A stretch of 64,000 bases of DNA from Eleusine coracana subsp. coracana (taxonomy: Eukaryota > Streptophyta > Magnoliopsida > Poales > Poaceae), in contig CM064424.1 in assembly GCA_032690845.1 (NCBI GenBank), positions 45,831,511 to 45,895,510 of the forward strand, given 5' to 3'. The translations under genes were made by a program, and so were the position numbers. The notes beneath the pieces are model-generated. The model saw only the letters and a list, made by a program, of their open reading frames with translations. It had not been told where the DNA came from and did not search any database. Each line of letters begins with the position of its first letter. The stretch's first letter is position 1. Positions 45,358 through 56,170 of the stretch are shown here, in pieces.

Positions 45358-47930
45358 GGCACGTTGATCGGTTTGTGGCGGCATGAATCTGCGCATGACG
45401 GTGTCACCGCGTGTTCTATCTTCCTGTTGCAATAGATGTCTATGAAGCCAATCATTCATGAAGTTTTTTATCAGTTTAATTTGCATGCAAGAACATCCGC
45501 GGACCGTGGTGGCTGCATGTGGAGATGACATCAGATCATGTGCAGTACCTGGTTTTGGGTTGGCGTCTTGAGGATGGTGCTGTTTGATAAGGCGGACAAG
45601 TTGGACGGATCGCAAGCACCAAGATAGATCGCCACGTTGCTGAAGAAGTCGACGAATTCATCGTCTGATTTTTGAAGTCAATCAAGATCGTGGCACCGGC
45701 TTGTGCACGGAAGCTAGTTCCTTTTGGAAACGAGGCATGACGTGCTGATCGCCTGGGGAGGTTCTTTCCTTATTTTTTCTCTCTCTCTTCCATACTATAT
45801 TATTTTATTCCATATATTGTACTATAATGGATTTGATTAACTGAATCTCCTCACGATATATGTTATGTTTTGCATGGTCGTGAGCGGCACAGAGTCCATG
45901 CTAATTACATCTTGCATGGCGCATCCTGCAACTTCGAGATTAATTCATGTCTACGCTGGTCGGGTGACGGCAAGATTAGTGTTTCCGCCGACTCTGGGTC
46001 CGAGTTGTGAATTACCTAAATAAGGGAAGTTTTTATTTTTATCCTTACTTTATCTCGTATACTACTCCTATACCAGTTGTATCAGTGGAATCTCATCACA
46101 TTCGTTATTTCTTTGCATGGACGTATGTTGTATGCATGGAGACCAAAGGCCAGGTTGTCAGTGCATGATCACCATCATCGCGGGCTTTGCATCACTACAA
46201 CACAAACAGCCTACAACGGCGGGCCAGAACTCACTATAGCGGCAGGTTTGTCAGCCCGCCAAGCCCGCCGCTACGTTATCGCAGCTAAAAATAACAAAAT
46301 TTAACGGCGGATGACCCGAACATAGATCCAATCACGCCTAAAAAGATGTTAGTAGCGGCGGGTGACATCTTCACCCGCCACTACGCATCATCCCACAAAA
46401 CAAAAAAAACAAAAAAAAAGAACCCGCTGGCCCATATGAGCCCGCCAGCCCAAGTGAGCCCGCACCCACCTCGGAGTGGATCCGCGCCGCCGACCGACGT
46501 CGGAGCTGATCCCGCCGCCGCCGCACAACAAGGAAGAGGGGGGGGGGGGGCAGATCCGGCCACCCCGTCCCCGCCGTCACCGCACCACAAAAAAGAGGGG
46601 TCCGGCCGCCGCCACACCACCAGAAAGAGGGAGGCGGCCAAATCCGACCGCCCCCACCACTGCCGCACCACGAGGAAGAGGGGGAACACCATCATTGGGG
46701 GCACGCACGACCGGGGGAGGGCGCGCCACCGGGAGAGCTGCCGACCGCCGCCACCATGAAGAACAGGCCATGCACGGCCGGGGGTCCACGTGCTTGCGCC
46801 GCCGGGGGAGCCGCTGACCGCCGCCGCCACGAAGAAGAGGGACACGCGTGGCCGGGGGAGGGTGCGCCGCCGGGGGAGCCGCTGGCTGCCGTCACCATGA
46901 AGAAGAGGACCACGCGCTCGTGCCGCCTGGAGGGGGGGGAGGGAGTTCACGCCACCGCGCGCTGCCGCCAGGGGGCCTCGAGAGGAGAGAGGTGGGGGCA
47001 CGGGGAGAGAGGAGAGGTGGAGGCACTGGGAGAGAGGAGGGTGGTGGCGTGGAGAGAGAAAGATAAGGCCACGGGGAGAAGGAGGCGGCGTGGGTGCTGG
47101 GAGAGTTAGGGTTTGAGGTAGAGAACAAGTGCTTTTATTTGACTATTTGGATCGAATGGGCCAAAAGCAGTTTGTAGTGGCGGTCCAAGAAGTGATCCGC
47201 TCCTAAAAATCGGTTTTTATGGGCAGGTCATATCTTGAACCACCGTTAAAAGCTGAAGGGTCATTATAGTGGCGGTTCTTTTCAAAATCGCTGCTACGCC
47301 TTTTTTTAAAATGCTGCTAAAGACCCGTTTTGTGGTAGTACATGTCTATATGTATGCTGCTGATTGCATCACAAAGCTACAAGAAGACAATAGCTTCACT
47401 CGGCGAGTTGATCCGTGAAGATTAAGATCGACGAATTCGTGAGTTCTAGTCGTATACGATCAGGCCTACTCGATCGCAGCTTCGCAAGCAAGTCCGAGTC
47501 TTAAGCTTGCATGTGCCGTAACTAGGAAGGCTATTTTCCTTAATTATTTTCTTGTGCATTATTTTATTTCCTAATCAATGGCTGATTAGTATACTACTCA
47601 TTACGTGGTTTCTTTTTGCATGCATACATGAATTGCTACACCATCTTTGGCTGTAAGGTGTTAGTAAATGACGCATGCACTTGGAAAAGGATGAGTCGGC
47701 CACTCAAATGACTCGTGACAATAACATATGTGGAGATCGGTTCGCTGACCACTTGGACAATCTGCCAACCACTCGGTGTTTCGTTGTTTTGGCTATTTGG
47801 CTACTTGATAGCGTCCTCGACTACATGACGACTTGGCGACACAACCGATCATTCGGCGAGGCAACTTGCGATCCAGCTGCACAAGTTGACATCAAATAGC
47901 GTGTCGGGGGCTCGTTTACAATTCATCGGC
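45358..47930 (+). mobile_element. Non-coding interior of the second gypsy-type element, split by a mini-CACTA
   Basis: 45358-46192 and 47341-47930 show no gag or pol frame. Both parts share an ACTCGGCGAG/CGACGAATTCGTCGTG-like style, and the right part has TGTCGGGGGCTCG near 47902, a motif often seen near the 3' end of such elements. The right border is uncertain. Confidence 0.45.
46193..47340. mobile_element. Miniature CACTA-type element with GC-rich core
   Basis: Left tip CACTACAACACAAACAG (46193); right tip, reverse complemented, TACTACCACAAAACGGG, so the outermost right base is A in place of G. Perfect 3 bp duplication CAT at 46190-46192 and 47341-47343. The core (about 46440-47110) is very GC-rich with repeated GCCGCCGGGGGAGCCGCTG and CCGCCACCATGAAGAA words and a G13 run at 46538-46550. 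ORFs appear in many frames (for example 46381-47001 minus), as expected of such composition; none has a family motif. Confidence 0.8.
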
Positions 47931-48984
47931 TATTACAAAGCTAAGTTACTTTTACAAAAAAAATTTATTCATACCAATTCAATTTGAAGGTCGTAGGTTC
48001 TTTATCTTACTGCGATCATTTTGAATTTCTTTTAAACTCATCTTTTTGCCTTAACAATATTGGTCAATAATTTTTTTCGGTTGATTTTGACTCGTACATG
48101 TTTGGCTGAATGAGTTTTAGCAGTACATAAGTGGTATTAGGAAGAGTTCAGCTGTTTTGCTTAGTTGTCCGTCTGACTTCCATTACCCAAGTTGGTCAGT
48201 CTATCTCCATGGCTCATGTTGTTTGTCGAAATCATCGTGCACATCGTTCTTCTAATGAACATTGTTTGTTTTTTATGTCTGTTGGTTGAATGATTGGTTA
48301 TTTCTATCAGTACTCTAAGCAAACATAAGCATTAGACGAATAACAGAAATCCAACGGACTTAGATATTAAAGGTGTTATCCTAATAATTTATATTAATTT
48401 TATGAGAGTGATTTATTTGCGCATGGCGTCATGTGCCCCCCGGTTGATGAGCGTATGAGTGGCGATGATCGGGACGATTCGTGCAGCTCCGTTGAAGCGG
48501 ATCCGTAACACCGTTATGGAGCATGGCGATTCTGCTGCAGTAATTGAGGCCACGGACCAACAGGACGTTATTAGAAGGAACAGTAATCTGTGCCGTTTTG
48601 GTGCAGTTGCTTTTAATTGACGCGCGCGGATGCCCGGCATCATTATTGCTGCAGTGGATGGGGTTTGATTGCATGCATGTGTCCTGCTGGCCTGATATGA
48701 TATTGCTTTCAAATTTGAAAAATTAGAGGCGCGCTGGGGTGGCGCCCGACCAAACTGCTATATAATAACGGTATTGTGTTCAAGGGAGTTCACTGAACAC
48801 CCTCCACCGGTAGAAGGGGATCACTCTGGTTCTGAGCCAAATGGACGGGCGCGGCTCTGCTTTTGTGCAACGTAGGAGTGTTAGGTTCGTGTCTAGATGC
48901 CCTAACACCTACTTGTAGTTTTGCAGCACCAGGTGTTTATGGATAACCACCTAAGTTTTTTCGTTGGCCGTGTGTGTTTAGGGC
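47931..48984. other. No gene recognised
   Basis: AT-rich to about 48400, then moderate GC. The ORFs at 48413-48712 on the minus strand show no family motif. The 3' part (48850-48984) may hold the 5' exon or leader of the FAR1-type gene that follows. Confidence 0.4.
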
Positions 48985-50590
48985 GACGAGAGGGCCGGAC
49001 TCTCGTGTCCAACCAAGCCAGCTGAATGCCATCGAAAGGGCCGTGCTCGCCGTCCCAGAGCAGCAACCGGGCCTGTCTTCCTCCCCCGTGTTGGCATCTC
49101 ATTTGATTCTGCGAATGAAGGCTTCAGATACTACAACATGAATTCATGGGAGTGCGGGTTTGGAATAAGGTATGGTCGCAGCCGCACCAACAGCGAGGGG
49201 TATCGAACGCGCCAAGACATCATATGTTCCTGTGCGGTGAGTTACGTACTTACGGCGCTTCTGTAATCCACCCAATCTTTGCGTACGTTACTCCATATTA
49301 TCCCTGCTATGTTGCAAACAGGGTGTGGCTAGCAATGCCAACGTCAATTCTGCCAGGACTGGGTGCCGTGGTATGATTAGGCTGCTTCGGACTGAAGACC
49401 ATGGTTGGTTCATCAGTAAATTTAAGCAGCTGCATAATCATCCCATGGCAGCTGGGTTGGGCGAGCGCCGACAGTGGGCCTCCGATAGTCGCATTGATTC
49501 TATTTCAAGGAATTTCATCCAAGATCTTCGGAGTAACAATGTTAGCCTGTCGAGGGTGTACGTGCACGGGGTTCTGAGTTCGTTGTATAGATCCGGGCTT
49601 TTTTGCCGCAATTCAGTCCGTAGGCTGTGTTCACGGATTTCTCAGGAGTCAATCACTGATGACATCAGCAAGACAATGCACTTGAGATATGCCCAAGAGA
49701 CATTATGGATTTGATCCGTATGTGAGGACCATATGAATATTGATCCGTGAGGGATTAGTCCACTAATAAGCCAACTTGTCGAGGCCCATTAGAAGGGTCT
49801 ATATAAGTGAAGGCGGGGCAAAGGGTGCACATGACCACCAGTCTAGAACCCTAGCCACCGTGCTCTTCTCTCTCGCCCACAAACCCTAGCCGTGTTGCCG
49901 GTGCTAGCACGCCGTGCACAGTGCTCCAACCCCGTACGTGTGGATACCGTGAGGAGACGCTACTGTTGCCGCGGTGCCGGATGGCTGGACTAGGAGGAGA
50001 CGATTGTGATCGACTACTTACTCTACATCGATGCGCGACTACGTTGGACGAGCTGCTCCAAGCTTCGCTTCCGCTCCGCCTGCGCGTCTAGTGGTAACGA
50101 TCCATGATCCCCTCTTGCAAGATTAAACGGTAGAAATTTTATATGCTATCGTAGCCTACCCGTTTCCCTTCACTACCACCGTCAATGATCCATCAGCTAG
50201 GAGACATATGCTCTACCTGTCTGCCCTTGAGATATTAAAGATGGGGGCAGACAGTGAGTCTGCCTTTGCGGCATCCCTGAAGGCACTCGCGGACGTTAGG
50301 TCGCGTCTCTAATCTCTATGCCGCCGATACCGGCCATGGTCGAGTGGAAAGCAGCACGGTATATTCGGTGGACTAGGCCGATCGCACCATTATCGTAGCT
50401 CCAGTTAAGGTGAAGACGAAGGGAAGGCCTGCCACCACCCGTCTGAAGCCACGGTCAGAGGGCTACGGCGCCAAGAGGGCGAGGATTGTCCTTGCGCAAG
50501 CAGAGGGCAACGAGGTAGAGGTGTGATCCCGCCGTAAGTCAAAGTGCAGTACGTGTGGAGCCGCTGGGCACAACCGGTGAACATGTGGGT
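48985..50590 (+). pseudogene. FAR1/FRS-type gene remnant (MULE-derived), split by a solo LTR
   Basis: Related to FAR1-type transcription factors and to MULE transposases that share the FAR1 DNA-binding (WRKY-GCM1) domain. Exon 1 (open from about 48985) holds VGISFDSANEGFRYYNMNSW and CGFGIRYGRSRTNSEGY, ending ICSCA at a GTGAGT donor (49236). Exon 2 starts after AG at 49322 with ARTGCRGMIRLLRTED, WFISKFKQLHNHPM and DLRSNNVSLSRVY. A copia solo LTR interrupts at 49683. Beyond it are LYLSALEILKMGADSE, KTKGRPATTRLKPRSE and a C-terminal zinc knuckle KCSTCGAAGHNR. TGA codons at 50524 and 50578 fall in the last part. The MULE catalytic core between the DNA-binding domain and the C-terminal helix is absent. 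Either a deletion derivative or a small FRS-like factor; now a pseudogene. Confidence 0.75.
49683..50172 (+). repeat. Solo LTR, same copia family as 21828-29046
   Basis: From GCCCAAGAGACATTATGGAT onward it tracks the copia LTRs through to CGTAGCCTACCCGTTTCCC. The 5' tip is altered (TGAGATATGCCC for TGTTGGAGAGATGCCC). CACT occurs on both sides (49679-49682 and 50171-50174), possibly the remains of the duplication. No internal sequence remains. Confidence 0.85.
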
Positions 50591-51587
50591 GCAAGGTCGG
50601 AAGTTAGATGTTGAACACGCCCTCTCCGGGTTGATGTTCACTTACACCGGGCTACGTGGTTATGCTACTCACGCGGGTGCTTGTATGCTATGTGATGGTA
50701 TGCATTATATCTACGTTAAAAGAGGCCGTTGTTAACTTTGTGTGGCCGGAACGTGTCTCGTGGCAAAGAATAATAGTGGCTTGATCTAGGTGTTTAATCG
50801 GGTCGTCATCTGTCAGCTCAGTGTCCGTTTTATCCTTGTCAAAAGAAAGGTGGTGTCGCTCACCGGTTCCCGTCATTTTGCCGCTGAGCTGTGTCTGTGC
50901 GACGCATGGCTAGGTGGTGGTTGTATGAGGAGATACCGGCGGCGCGTCGGGGAAAAATCTGGGTACGACCAGGGCTCCGACAGGGCTTTGTTCGCCCCTG
51001 CATACGCATCGGGCTCTGGCGCACGGATGACGCGCGCTCGGCTCACGCGCATACTACAAATCGCGCGCATTCGACTCACCCGTGATCGGCTCGTCAAAAA
51101 AAGTGGTGCTCGTACATGCTGAACTGCTGATTTGGATCACAGGGCAAAAAAGCCAAGCAGCCTTAAAAACCAGCGCTTGTGCCCCGGAAAGGGAAAAATG
51201 GTAGTCCCTCGTGATTTGTGTGTTTCTGTTCAAACTAACAAACAATCAAGTCGTGACATGGGAAAAAGTTCGATGGTAACCAATTCTATCGTCGAAACGA
51301 AATTCTTTCCCCTGAGCGGAAGCCACGTGCACGGCCCCTCGAATCCAGTGGTTTCACGTGCAGGTGTAGATCGAGCAACGATTGTACGGCTTGCCACCCG
51401 CTCCGCCGCCGTGAACCACCTCCGGACATTGTCAGTGGCGTTGAAGCACAAGTACCTTTGCACGACAAGGTCGGCTGGTGCAAGAACCGTCACGGGAGCC
51501 GAGCGTGCGTGAGCCGACTGCACGTGTTTTGTGTCGTGCGCGTGAGGCTAGCGCGTGTGATTCGACGGGGTCATTTGTTGGCAACAG
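50591..51587. other. No gene recognised
   Basis: Moderate-GC sequence with several overlapping short ORFs on both strands (for example 50790-51122 plus and 51230-51523 minus). None carries a motif I know. Could be the 3' flank of the FAR1-type gene. Confidence 0.4.
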
Positions 51588-51590
51588 TAA

Positions 51591-51862
51591 GGCCTTGTTC
51601 AGTTTGGCCGGAACGGGCCGGAATAAGGCTCGTTTCGGCTGGATTGATTTGGCCCCATTTTAATTCTGGCCCACTGTAAAATTGTTGTTCGTTTAAAGAC
51701 TGACAGGAAATAAAATTCGATCTGTTTTGTTGATTTTGTAGGCTTTATAGGCCGGATTGAATCTTTGTCTTTTGAGATCCGGAATGAAAACAGCCGGGTC
51801 ATTGATTCCCGGCCCAGAATAATTCTTGGGCCTATTTCAATCCCATGAAACCGAACAAGGTC
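51591..51862. mobile_element. Tourist-like (PIF/Harbinger) MITE
   Basis: Tips GGCCTTGTTCAGTTT and, reverse complemented, GACCTTGTTCGGTTT; perfect TAA duplication at 51588-51590 and 51863-51865. 272 bp with internal GGCCGGAAT/ATTCCGG words. Non-coding. Confidence 0.88.
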
Positions 51863-51865
51863 TAA

Positions 51866-52399
51866 GTCATCGTCCCCCGATGGAATATCATCAAAGGGTT
51901 CTGTTAAGTTTCCAAGCCAGTGGCATGATGCTGATTAGTATATGGTGCGCTGCAGCGAGCAACCAAACCCCGGGCGTGACTTTGGCTCTGGCAATGTTTT
52001 ACACACGGTGGACAACGTCTTCCATAGGTCACAGTTAAAAAATATACAACAAAACAAAACATGGTCCCTTGTCCGACGATACATAGAGAAGCATATTTGT
52101 GGCCAGCAGTGAGGTAGGAAAACCATACGGGGGTGTGCTGCCCGCGCCAGAAGACAACAAAATACTATTCTACTTGCACCGTGTGATGGACAGTCAGGCA
52201 CGGTTGCTTGGTCCAGCGAATGGGTCATTCATGCCCATGGTGATGAGTCCGTATGTCAGGTCCTTCTTGTACTGCCGCAGGATAGGAGGGTAGTACTGGA
52301 GTAACAATTGTCCATCCAGGCATTACCGTTGGCCCATGTTCTCCTCATCACTCAGGGACCAACAAATACTCTGGATCTACGTATCCCAGATATGATCGG
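51866..52399. other. No gene recognised; 5' flank of the LINE
   Basis: Short ORFs only. The true 5' end of the LINE could lie anywhere in the last part of this stretch. Confidence 0.4.
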
Positions 52400-55300
52400 A
52401 TGAGAGGCCCCGGTCGGATCCAGATCGCCCCGGTGGGTGAGATCCGGCGCCGGTGGGCGGCGATCCTGGAAGGAGAATCGAGGAGCCTTGGAAGTTTGGA
52501 GGTGAAGGAGTTTTCAGCGGCAGCGGATGGCGATACGGAGGAGGCGGTGGAGTGGCTTACGCCTGAGGGATCCTTACGACCTGGAGATCCCGCTCAGGGG
52601 CTTCGCCCAGAGGGATCGAAAGCTCGTTTTTGGGATCAGGATGAGGAAACTGTACCGCCATCTTCGCCAATTGCACAGGAGATGCAGAAATCTCCTTCAA
52701 CGGCATCTCTGCTCAAGAAGGCGGTTGATGCCGGTTTCTCGGTGGAAGATATCGAGAAGGCTACAGATGAGCTTGGGCAATCGACGAGCCGAAACCTAAT
52801 CTTGGCAGATTCGAGCCCGGCATCCATGGATCAGGAAACGGCGAAAGCCCGACTGTTGATCTCATCGGTGTTTGCTCACAAGAAGAAAGGAGGTCAGTGG
52901 ATTGGTCCTCTTCAGTCACCAAGGCAGTCGCCACCGGTGATGTTTGGTGATTGCTTGGGCAAAGCTGATCGCCGGAGGTCCGGCGACCGATGGAGCACTC
53001 CAGTACACAGCTTTCAAATTCAAACTGCGATCCGATTTCCCAGGTGGGCCAACCTCTTAGGCCCATACCGAGTACTTGGCTCAAAGACGACCCTTCTTGG
53101 AAAACGGTCTTTTTGCGTTCTGCTGTGGGTAAAATTTTGGCCCGTAAGGGAACCCTACCTCTGGATTTTCGTCATACCGGGCATCGTCCTCTCTTTGGTG
53201 GCGGTGACTGCTACGCGTCTGTGGTCTGGCGAGGCATCATGCAAGGTGGTAGACGGGGTGCAGGACGTGGTCAGGGGTTCCAAGCAGGTCAAGAGAGTTC
53301 CAGGGTGGCTTCTCAGGTGGTGCAAACTTTCAAGGAGGCTCGGGTGGACAGTTTCAAGGCGGTGCAAGCCGGGGGCAAGGCGCTTTGGGCTGGAGCACTG
53401 GGCAGCAGTTCCAACATCAGCAGATGGGTTCCGGCAGTGGCGGAGCCAGGGGGTAGTCCCGATAGGCCTGCGACTACCCCAAATCTCCGGTGAACAAAGG
53501 AATTCAGCACTGTAGCTACTACTGTATTATACTGTAGAGTACTATTCCTTGTTGTGTGCCTATCCAAAAATTCACTCCTGACTACGCCAATGGGTTCCGG
53601 TGGTGGTTTTAATCCCGCAGATGGCTTCGGGCCACAACAGTTTGGGGCACAGGGCATCCCGCCGCATCAAAACAAGTTTGGGTTTCAGCCTAATCAAGGG
53701 GTGGGGGATGTGCAGTTTGGTGCCATGGGGTTTAACCACGGTCAATCAAGTCATGGTGGTCGCGGCTTTATTCCTGGGCATGGAGGACACCATCGTGGAT
53801 GGCCAAGGCAAAGGGCGAGAGATAGCGATCATGGTCGAGGGAGGCATGCTGCAGGTAGCAGGGATCAGCGCACCACAAATATTCAGAGTTCTCAAAGTGG
53901 CCCGGTTCAGACCCATGGTATGCAGAATCCAGGTGGGAGGACGGGGGTACTGACAGCAAAAGTGCCTGAAGGGGAGGCTTTTGCAGTGGTGCAACCTGCA
54001 GCGGCTGCCGATCCATTACCGAGCGCACAACAGAAGAATGTGCCACCACCCAAGATGGTGGATATTAAAGTGGCAGGCAAGCGCAAGGTGGGAGAAGCTA
54101 ATGTTACTTCTAGTTCACAACCAAGCACCAATGCAACGAATTCTAAAACTGAAAAGAACAAGAAGAAGGAGTGGTGCTTTTGGTGCAGAACTAGAGGTCA
54201 TGTATCAGCTGACTGTGCTACAGAATTGTTTTGTCAGATTTGTGAAAGCATTGAGCATGTTGCGGCTTCCTATCCAACAAAAAAGAAACCGAGACCTATC
54301 GCGCTGGTAGTGGGATATGCAGTTGATGATCTGGGGTTTTTTCATATCCCTCATGCTCCATACTCCACTGCAAAGAAGGACGGGTTCACTGCTTTGATTT
54401 CGGTGCTGGGAGGTTCTCTGACTGAGGAGGAGGTAGCTGCACACTTAAAACGGCTTATCCCAGGTAAATTTGAATGGGATGTCCAGCGCCATTCGAAGAA
54501 CAAATGGATTGCTAAGTTTCCTTCTAAGTCTGAATTGAGGCGAACAATGAACTTTGGTTCGGCAGACTTAAGAAATGGCATGTCTCTGAAGTTTGCGGAG
54601 TTTGAAGAGGAAGAATATTTTGGTTATGAGCTTCCTTGTGTCTGGATGAAGGTCACAAACCTGCCTAAGGTCCTCCGGTCTTATGAGGTACTATGGGCCA
54701 TTGGGACCATGTTTGGGGCAACGCAGAGAGTCGATATGATCACTACTCGGAAAAACTCCTTTGGCAGATTCAAGGTGGCAGTTCTTAATCCGACCATCAT
54801 TCCTACTCGAATGGATTGTGTGATTGGTACTAGATTTTTTGAGCTCAATTTTGAAGTTGAACCACTGGAAGAGATGGAGAGCGAACCTCATGGTGAGGGC
54901 GATGATGATAATGCTGAGGGTGACCCGAACCAAAATTTGGAGGGAGACACTCCAGGGCAACATAAGAAGGGAGGTCACTCTGAAAACTCTTCGGCGCAAA
55001 AACCTGCAAACCAAGCTCTAGAGAAAAACAAGGATGTGGTGATGGAGGAAGGAGAGTTCAATGAAGATGATGATGACCTGTTGGATGAGGAGTGGGAAGT
55101 CCAGGATGGTGTGCAAGAGGGTAAATCTTTTGTGCAGGTGCTTCATGTGACCCCATCTACAGCACTGGATCCCATGTTCTCTTTGACAGAGGACGCATCT
55201 GCATTAGGCTCCCACTCGGCCAGCCAGGTAGCAGAGGATTCTTCACACAGCCCGTTGCTCCACTCCACTCTACCAGTGTTTAAATCTCAGTCCAGTAATG

Positions 55301-56170
55301 TAGGTTTGGGTGTTTCTCCGCATGGTCTGGGCTCGGTTGTTTCAGAGGTGGTGTCCCTGGACCAGAACTTTGGCCTAGCACAGATGACCGGTCCGGAAGG
55401 AGTGCTGGATGTCCACGGCAAGCAGCAGATAGCTGACAAGCAGGGCCTTGAACAGGGCACACGTGGGGTGGCTAGTGAGGTTTGCAAGGAGGATGCTAAT
55501 TGTGAAAGCCAAGCTTCCATCTCTTTCCCTACCTCCATTGATCTCGGTCCTTTTTTACAAAAGGCTCTATCTGATCTAGAGGGAAAGGAAGGGGAGGTGA
55601 AGAGTGATGGCAGGGCAGAAGCTAGGAAGAGGAGGACTGCAAAGGGTACAAATCCTTCACCAACATTTCGGGCTTGTCTTTCACCTTCTAATCTTAGAAG
55701 GAGTGAGAGGAGAAGTGCCACTGATGATGAGGATACCTTGGAGCGGGCTTCATGTTTGGTGGCGAAGAGGAACTTGGAGGAAGTGGAAGGTAATGCTTTA
55801 GAAAACTCTATCCATTCTTTATCTGATGAGCATATTACTAAGAATACTAAGAACATAAGTATCTCTTTAGGTAAAGAGTAAAAATGTTCAATCTTCTGCA
55901 ACGCTTATCAAGAAAACTGAAAGAGGTAGATTTAAGGTCCCTGTGCTCAAAACCGGTGAGGATAGCCACTTAGACTTAGATGACTCTGATACTGAAATTT
56001 ATCATGAATCTCTTGGTCAACTTTGCGGTGACCTAACGGAGGAAGTGATGGATGAGGAAAACACAGTCTGCTTTTTTATCTGTTTTAATAAGAGGGAAAA
56101 GTCTAGAGTAGGAGGTGCCAAGCTGTCTCAGAAAGGACACTTAACCAAAAAAAGAATTACTTTTAAATGA
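52400..56170 (+). pseudogene. LINE ORF1 (nucleic-acid-binding protein), broken
   Basis: The longest intact stretch is 53554-55881. Upstream, a frame from 52400 (MRGPGRIQIAPVGE) seems to continue, with shifts near 52990 and 53290, into a Gly/Gln-rich section (repeats of FQGG) that an hAT MITE then interrupts at 53435. Downstream come RGWPRQRARDS, a CCHC knuckle CFWCRTRGHVSADC (54175-54216), a second knuckle CQICESIEHVAASY whose last Cys is Tyr, and a DUF4283-like RNA-binding region with WDVQRHSKNKWIAKFPS and PCVWMKVTNLPKVLRSYEVL. An acidic, low-complexity tail follows. A frameshift near 55870 is needed to reach the real end ITFK at 56170, which overlaps the ORF2 start. Confidence 0.75.
53435..53592. 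mobile_element. hAT-type MITE inserted in LINE ORF1
   Basis: Tips CAGTGGCGGAGCCAGG and, reverse complemented, CATTGGCGTAGTCAGG. Perfect 8 bp duplication GGTTCCGG at 53427-53434 and 53593-53600. 158 bp, non-coding. Together with the 8 bp copy it adds 166 bp (not a multiple of three), so it shifts the ORF1 frame. Confidence 0.93.

Noticed and set aside
46346..47128. ORFs up to 206 codons rich in Gly, Arg, Ala and Pro
   Set aside because: Low-complexity GC-rich core of a mini-CACTA; frames overlap on both strands with no conserved domain.
55287..55901. 204-codon minus-strand ORF
   Set aside because: Antisense shadow of the LINE ORF1 acidic tail; no motif.
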